From S015-6 sp964384945 (lineage in GTDB: Bacteria > Desulfobacterota > DSWW01), in assembly GCA_964384945.1 (NCBI GenBank), contig CAYLMK010000019.1:42039-106038 (forward strand): DNA of 64,000 nt, read 5' to 3'. Under the pieces are notes generated by a model that had not been told where the DNA came from, did not search any database, and saw nothing but the letters and a program-made list of their open reading frames with translations. Positions 62,000 through 64,000 of this stretch are shown here, piece by piece (positions within the stretch are counted from its first letter, which is position 1; every line of letters begins with the position of its first letter). The translations under genes and the position numbers were made by a program.

Positions 62000-62278
62000 G
62001 ATGGCTCCTTCTCTAGGAGATTCACCCCTGCGCGAAGGCCGGGATCGGCCGCCGCCCGATGCCGAGGGATTCCGCCTCGGCGGGAGGCGTGCCCGGGTCG
62101 AAATTCTCCGCTCACCAAGACCGCTATCGAATCGGGGGCTCGCTCCATCGCTCACACCTGCGATGGTTGCGGCGTTCGACCCGAACGGGTTCTCTGCAGG
62201 GGTATGCTCAATTCGTGAAATAAGACGTGAGGGCCCGGAAGAGAGGTGTCTCGCCAGGGATTTCGCGAGTGACCGCGC

Positions 62279-62629
62279 TTACGAGGGCGCCCATCCTCCG
62301 AGGAATCCCGGGCCCCCGGGGATATGGGCAACAGGAGGGGGGGCGCGGATGGGATAAGGGGAGCGGACGAACCGGGAAACCCTCCGCGCGGTGGCCCTGG
62401 GGGGAACATGCCGGCAGGGCGCCAGGCGCATGAAGGAGACCGTCGAGAGGAAAACGGCGGCAACGCAGCAGGCAAAGGCGCAGAGGGCGCAATGGCCCGT
62501 ATCCTTCCCGTGCGCGTGAGCCCCGTAGCCATGGACGAGGGAGAGGATTCCCGCCACGAGCAGCAGGATTGCCAGAAGAACGGCAAGAGGGCGGCTGGTT
62601 CGAGGGAGCGTTGTCAGGGACTTCTTCAA
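62279..62629 (-). CDS. Small membrane protein with Cys/His motif (DUF2946-like)
   Basis: 116 residues from a TTG, with GGAAGG upstream. One membrane segment (LAVLLAILLLVAGILSLVHG) is followed by HAHGKDTGHCALCAFACC, the H...CxxC pattern of DUF2946-type proteins encoded with metal transporters. The Arg/Pro-rich tail looks poorly conserved. It is the first gene of the zinc operon behind the palindrome-covered promoter. Possible role in metal handling at the membrane; unproven. Confidence 0.55.
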   Translation of the reverse strand: MKKSLTTLPRTSRPLAVLLAILLLVAGILSLVHGYGAHAHGKDTGHCALCAFACCVAAVFLSTVSFMRLAPCRHVPPRATARRVSRFVRSPYPIRAPPPVAHIPGGPGFLGGWAPS

Positions 62630-62692
62630 GGCCCGGCCTTCCTTTTCTCCGCTGGCGATCCGCCGAAGGGGCCTCGCGCATCGTGACGCCCC

Positions 62693-62721
62693 ATTCTACC
62701 GATCGGATGGCCAGAATGCAA
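62693..62721 (-). promoter_or_regulatory. Candidate promoter of the zinc-uptake operon
   Basis: On the minus strand, TTGCAT (-35, 62716-62721) and TAGAAT (-10, 62693-62698, five of six bases) are spaced by exactly 17 bases, ~65 bases before the first gene. The -35 lies inside the palindrome at 62717-62731. Confidence 0.45.
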
Positions 62722-62731
62722 CCGGGTTGCA
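62717..62731. promoter_or_regulatory. 15-bp palindrome TGCAACC-G-GGTTGCA, candidate metal-repressor (Zur-type) operator
   Basis: The palindrome is perfect around one central base and overlaps the presumed -35 element, so a bound dimer would block transcription. The genes downstream are all zinc-uptake functions, which makes a Fur-family repressor (Zur) the obvious candidate; no such gene is in the window. Confidence 0.5.
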
Positions 62732-62823
62732 CAAGATGGTCTCCCCGCAGACCGGATCAGAAACCCCTTCTTGCGTGGAAATTGCTTACTGCGGCAGAGG
62801 GATGGATAGGGCCCCGGTATCTC

Positions 62824-63996
62824 TCATCGTCGGGCGCGGGACAGGAGAAAGAGCAGGAGCGCAATCCAGACAACCGTCTGCAATGCCACGTACGCCTGGT
62901 TCCAGGGCCGGGGGAAGAGATAGAGCCCGCCCGGCGCCATCAGCGTCAGCAGCGTGACCGCGAACAGGATCCCGGCCGCCGGATCTCCCGGCGTGCCCGC
63001 TGGTGAGGGCCGCGCCGTCCGGAAGAGGGTTACGAGCGGCACGACGAGCAGCAGGTCGTCGTACCAGCCATGGTAGGTCCAGAAGCGGGCCGTCATGGCC
63101 GCCACGGCGGCAAGGAGCCACACGTCACACCGCCTGTGCCCGTAGACCCACACCCCCAGACCGCCGAACAGGGCGAGCGAGGCGGGCTGGATCCAGCGGT
63201 TCAGGCCCCGTGCTGCCAGCCAGGCGTGCAGGTTGGCATGGCTGTGCTGCATGGGTCCGGAACGGAGGGACATCTGCTCCGTGCTCGTGCGGAACCCATC
63301 CATCAGGGACAGCAGGCCCCCCTCCTGGAAAGAGACCGCCAGCGCCGTGACACCCAGATAGCCGCATGCCGTGAGGAAAGCCGGCCGCAGCCCGCCGGGG
63401 GCGAAGAGCACGACCCAGACGAACGGCGCCGCCAGGCTCGGTTTCACGAGGGCAAGGAAGAGCAGAAAGGAGGCGGTGAGATCCTTGCGCAAGGAAGAGG
63501 GACCGCGGAAGAGGAGAAGCAGTGCGGCCATAACACAGGGAAGGACATACACAATGATCTGCCCGTTTCCGATGGCCGCCCCGGTGGCATAGCAGGACAG
63601 GGGGATCAGGCCGATGAAGGCCTTTTCCGTGCGGGATTCCGCGCCGCTCACCCGCACGAGCAAGGTCACGAGCCAGGCGACCGCCGCCGCGGCCGTCAAG
63701 GCATAGAGCCAACGGGCCGCCCCGATCCCCAGCCACCCCACGAGGGGCCACAGAAGCGCGTAGCTCGCCGGCGGATACACGGCCGTAAGGATCGCGCCGT
63801 AGACCGGGTCCCCCCGGAACCAGGCTTTGACCTCGCCCTGCCGCATGGAGAGGTCCACTCCCCCCTCCTTGAGGCCCAGGCCGAAGAGCAGCCGCCCGAA
63901 CTCGTATCCGAGCCAGACGACCGCGGCGATTCCCATGAGTACGGCGGCAATCCTCAGGATCGCCTCTCCGTGCCTGCGCCATAACTCACGTAACAA
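62824..63996 (-). CDS. GT87-type (DUF2029) polytopic glycosyltransferase
   Basis: About 390 residues with ten or so membrane segments. FRGDPVYGAILTAVYPPASY is the GT87/DUF2029 signature with the Asp and YPP that place the polyprenyl-phosphate sugar donor. GNGQIIVYVLP and the W-x-Y-H-G-W-Y-D-D block (FWTYHGWYDDLLLVVPLV) are also typical. The start is taken as the TTG at the window edge, but the frame is open to the end of the sequence, so the true start may lie outside. It transfers mannose-like sugars to an extracytoplasmic acceptor; no partner is visible. Confidence 0.8.
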   Translation of the reverse strand: MLRELWRRHGEAILRIAAVLMGIAAVVWLGYEFGRLLFGLGLKEGGVDLSMRQGEVKAWFRGDPVYGAILTAVYPPASYALLWPLVGWLGIGAARWLYALTAAAAVAWLVTLLVRVSGAESRTEKAFIGLIPLSCYATGAAIGNGQIIVYVLPCVMAALLLLFRGPSSLRKDLTASFLLFLALVKPSLAAPFVWVVLFAPGGLRPAFLTACGYLGVTALAVSFQEGGLLSLMDGFRTSTEQMSLRSGPMQHSHANLHAWLAARGLNRWIQPASLALFGGLGVWVYGHRRCDVWLLAAVAAMTARFWTYHGWYDDLLLVVPLVTLFRTARPSPAGTPGDPAAGILFAVTLLTLMAPGGLYLFPRPWNQAYVALQTVVWIALLLFLLSRARR

Positions 63997-64000
63997 GGCC

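Noticed and set aside
1..64000. tRNA, rRNA, CRISPR arrays or intact insertion sequences
   Set aside because: No cloverleaf-type T-arm motifs, no evenly spaced repeats and no transposase-like frames were noticed while reading; a covariance-model search would be needed to be certain for small RNAs.

Overview
The window looks like a chromosomal stretch of an anaerobic, moderately GC-rich, Gram-negative bacterium, most plausibly a Desulfobacterota (former Deltaproteobacteria) relative. This is inferred from gene content only: CCG-type Fe-S proteins, DUF2148 ferredoxin-domain proteins, a V4R-type hybrid histidine kinase, outer-membrane DUF1302/DUF1329 pairs, and many acyl-CoA enzymes with no oxygenase in sight. 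No rRNA, tRNA, CRISPR array or intact insertion sequence was seen.

Layout. (1) Positions 1-3461: accessory patch with a GH29 fucosidase cut by the window edge, a truncated alpha/beta hydrolase, a RelE/RHH-type toxin-antitoxin pair, and two copies of a ~33-bp repeat on either side of that pair. (2) 3462-6482: orphan hybrid histidine kinase. (3) 21414 down to 6660, leftward (Block A): MerR-TetR fusion regulator, ene-reductase, amidohydrolase, Ltp2-like thiolase-fold protein overlapping a DUF35-crotonase fusion, acyl-CoA dehydrogenase, acyl-CoA ligase, DUF1302, DUF1329, membrane protein, ferredoxin, and a Tat-signal flavoprotein. (4) 21.7-23.4 kb: a visibly GC-richer HD-domain gene with a cut-off partner, and a HEAT-repeat protein. 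(5) 23.9-25.7 kb: a large acyl-CoA dehydrogenase, rightward. (6) 48142 down to 25754, leftward (Block B): TetR regulator, membrane proteins (one DUF422/CruF-like), thiolase, PaaK-like ligase, two FAD oxidases around a CCG Fe-S protein, DUF35 protein, beta-rich proteins, a phytoene-desaturase-like enzyme, a second DUF1329/DUF1302 pair, a rifampicin-phosphotransferase-like dikinase, a lipoprotein, a decayed paralogue and an enoyl-CoA hydratase. (7) 48587-57742, mostly rightward (Block C): two DUF2148 proteins, a FAD oxidoreductase and a winged-helix/ferredoxin protein, then a degraded acyl-CoA dehydrogenase, a second lipoprotein of the same family as in Block B, an Fe-S gene relic, an SDR, a broken AIR-synthase-like gene, a Cys-rich small protein and an SCP2 sterol-carrier protein. 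(8) 62732-58161, leftward: a zinc-type ABC uptake operon with an outer-membrane protein carrying a His-rich loop, behind a promoter whose -35 region lies in a 15-bp palindrome. (9) A GT87-type membrane glycosyltransferase reaches the right edge.

How the genes may work together (inference). Blocks A and B look like two related modules for taking up and degrading bulky hydrophobic carboxylic acids. DUF1302/DUF1329 would handle passage through the outer membrane and periplasm, ligases would make CoA thioesters, and dehydrogenases, hydratases and thiolase-fold enzymes would shorten them. In Block A the order ligase - dehydrogenase - DUF35-fused hydratase - Ltp2-like enzyme parallels steroid side-chain removal in actinobacteria, but with a crotonase where that system has a MaoC fold. 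Block C supplies unusual Fe-S/flavin proteins that may handle the electrons. Several decayed duplicates show that the locus has been copied and pruned recently.
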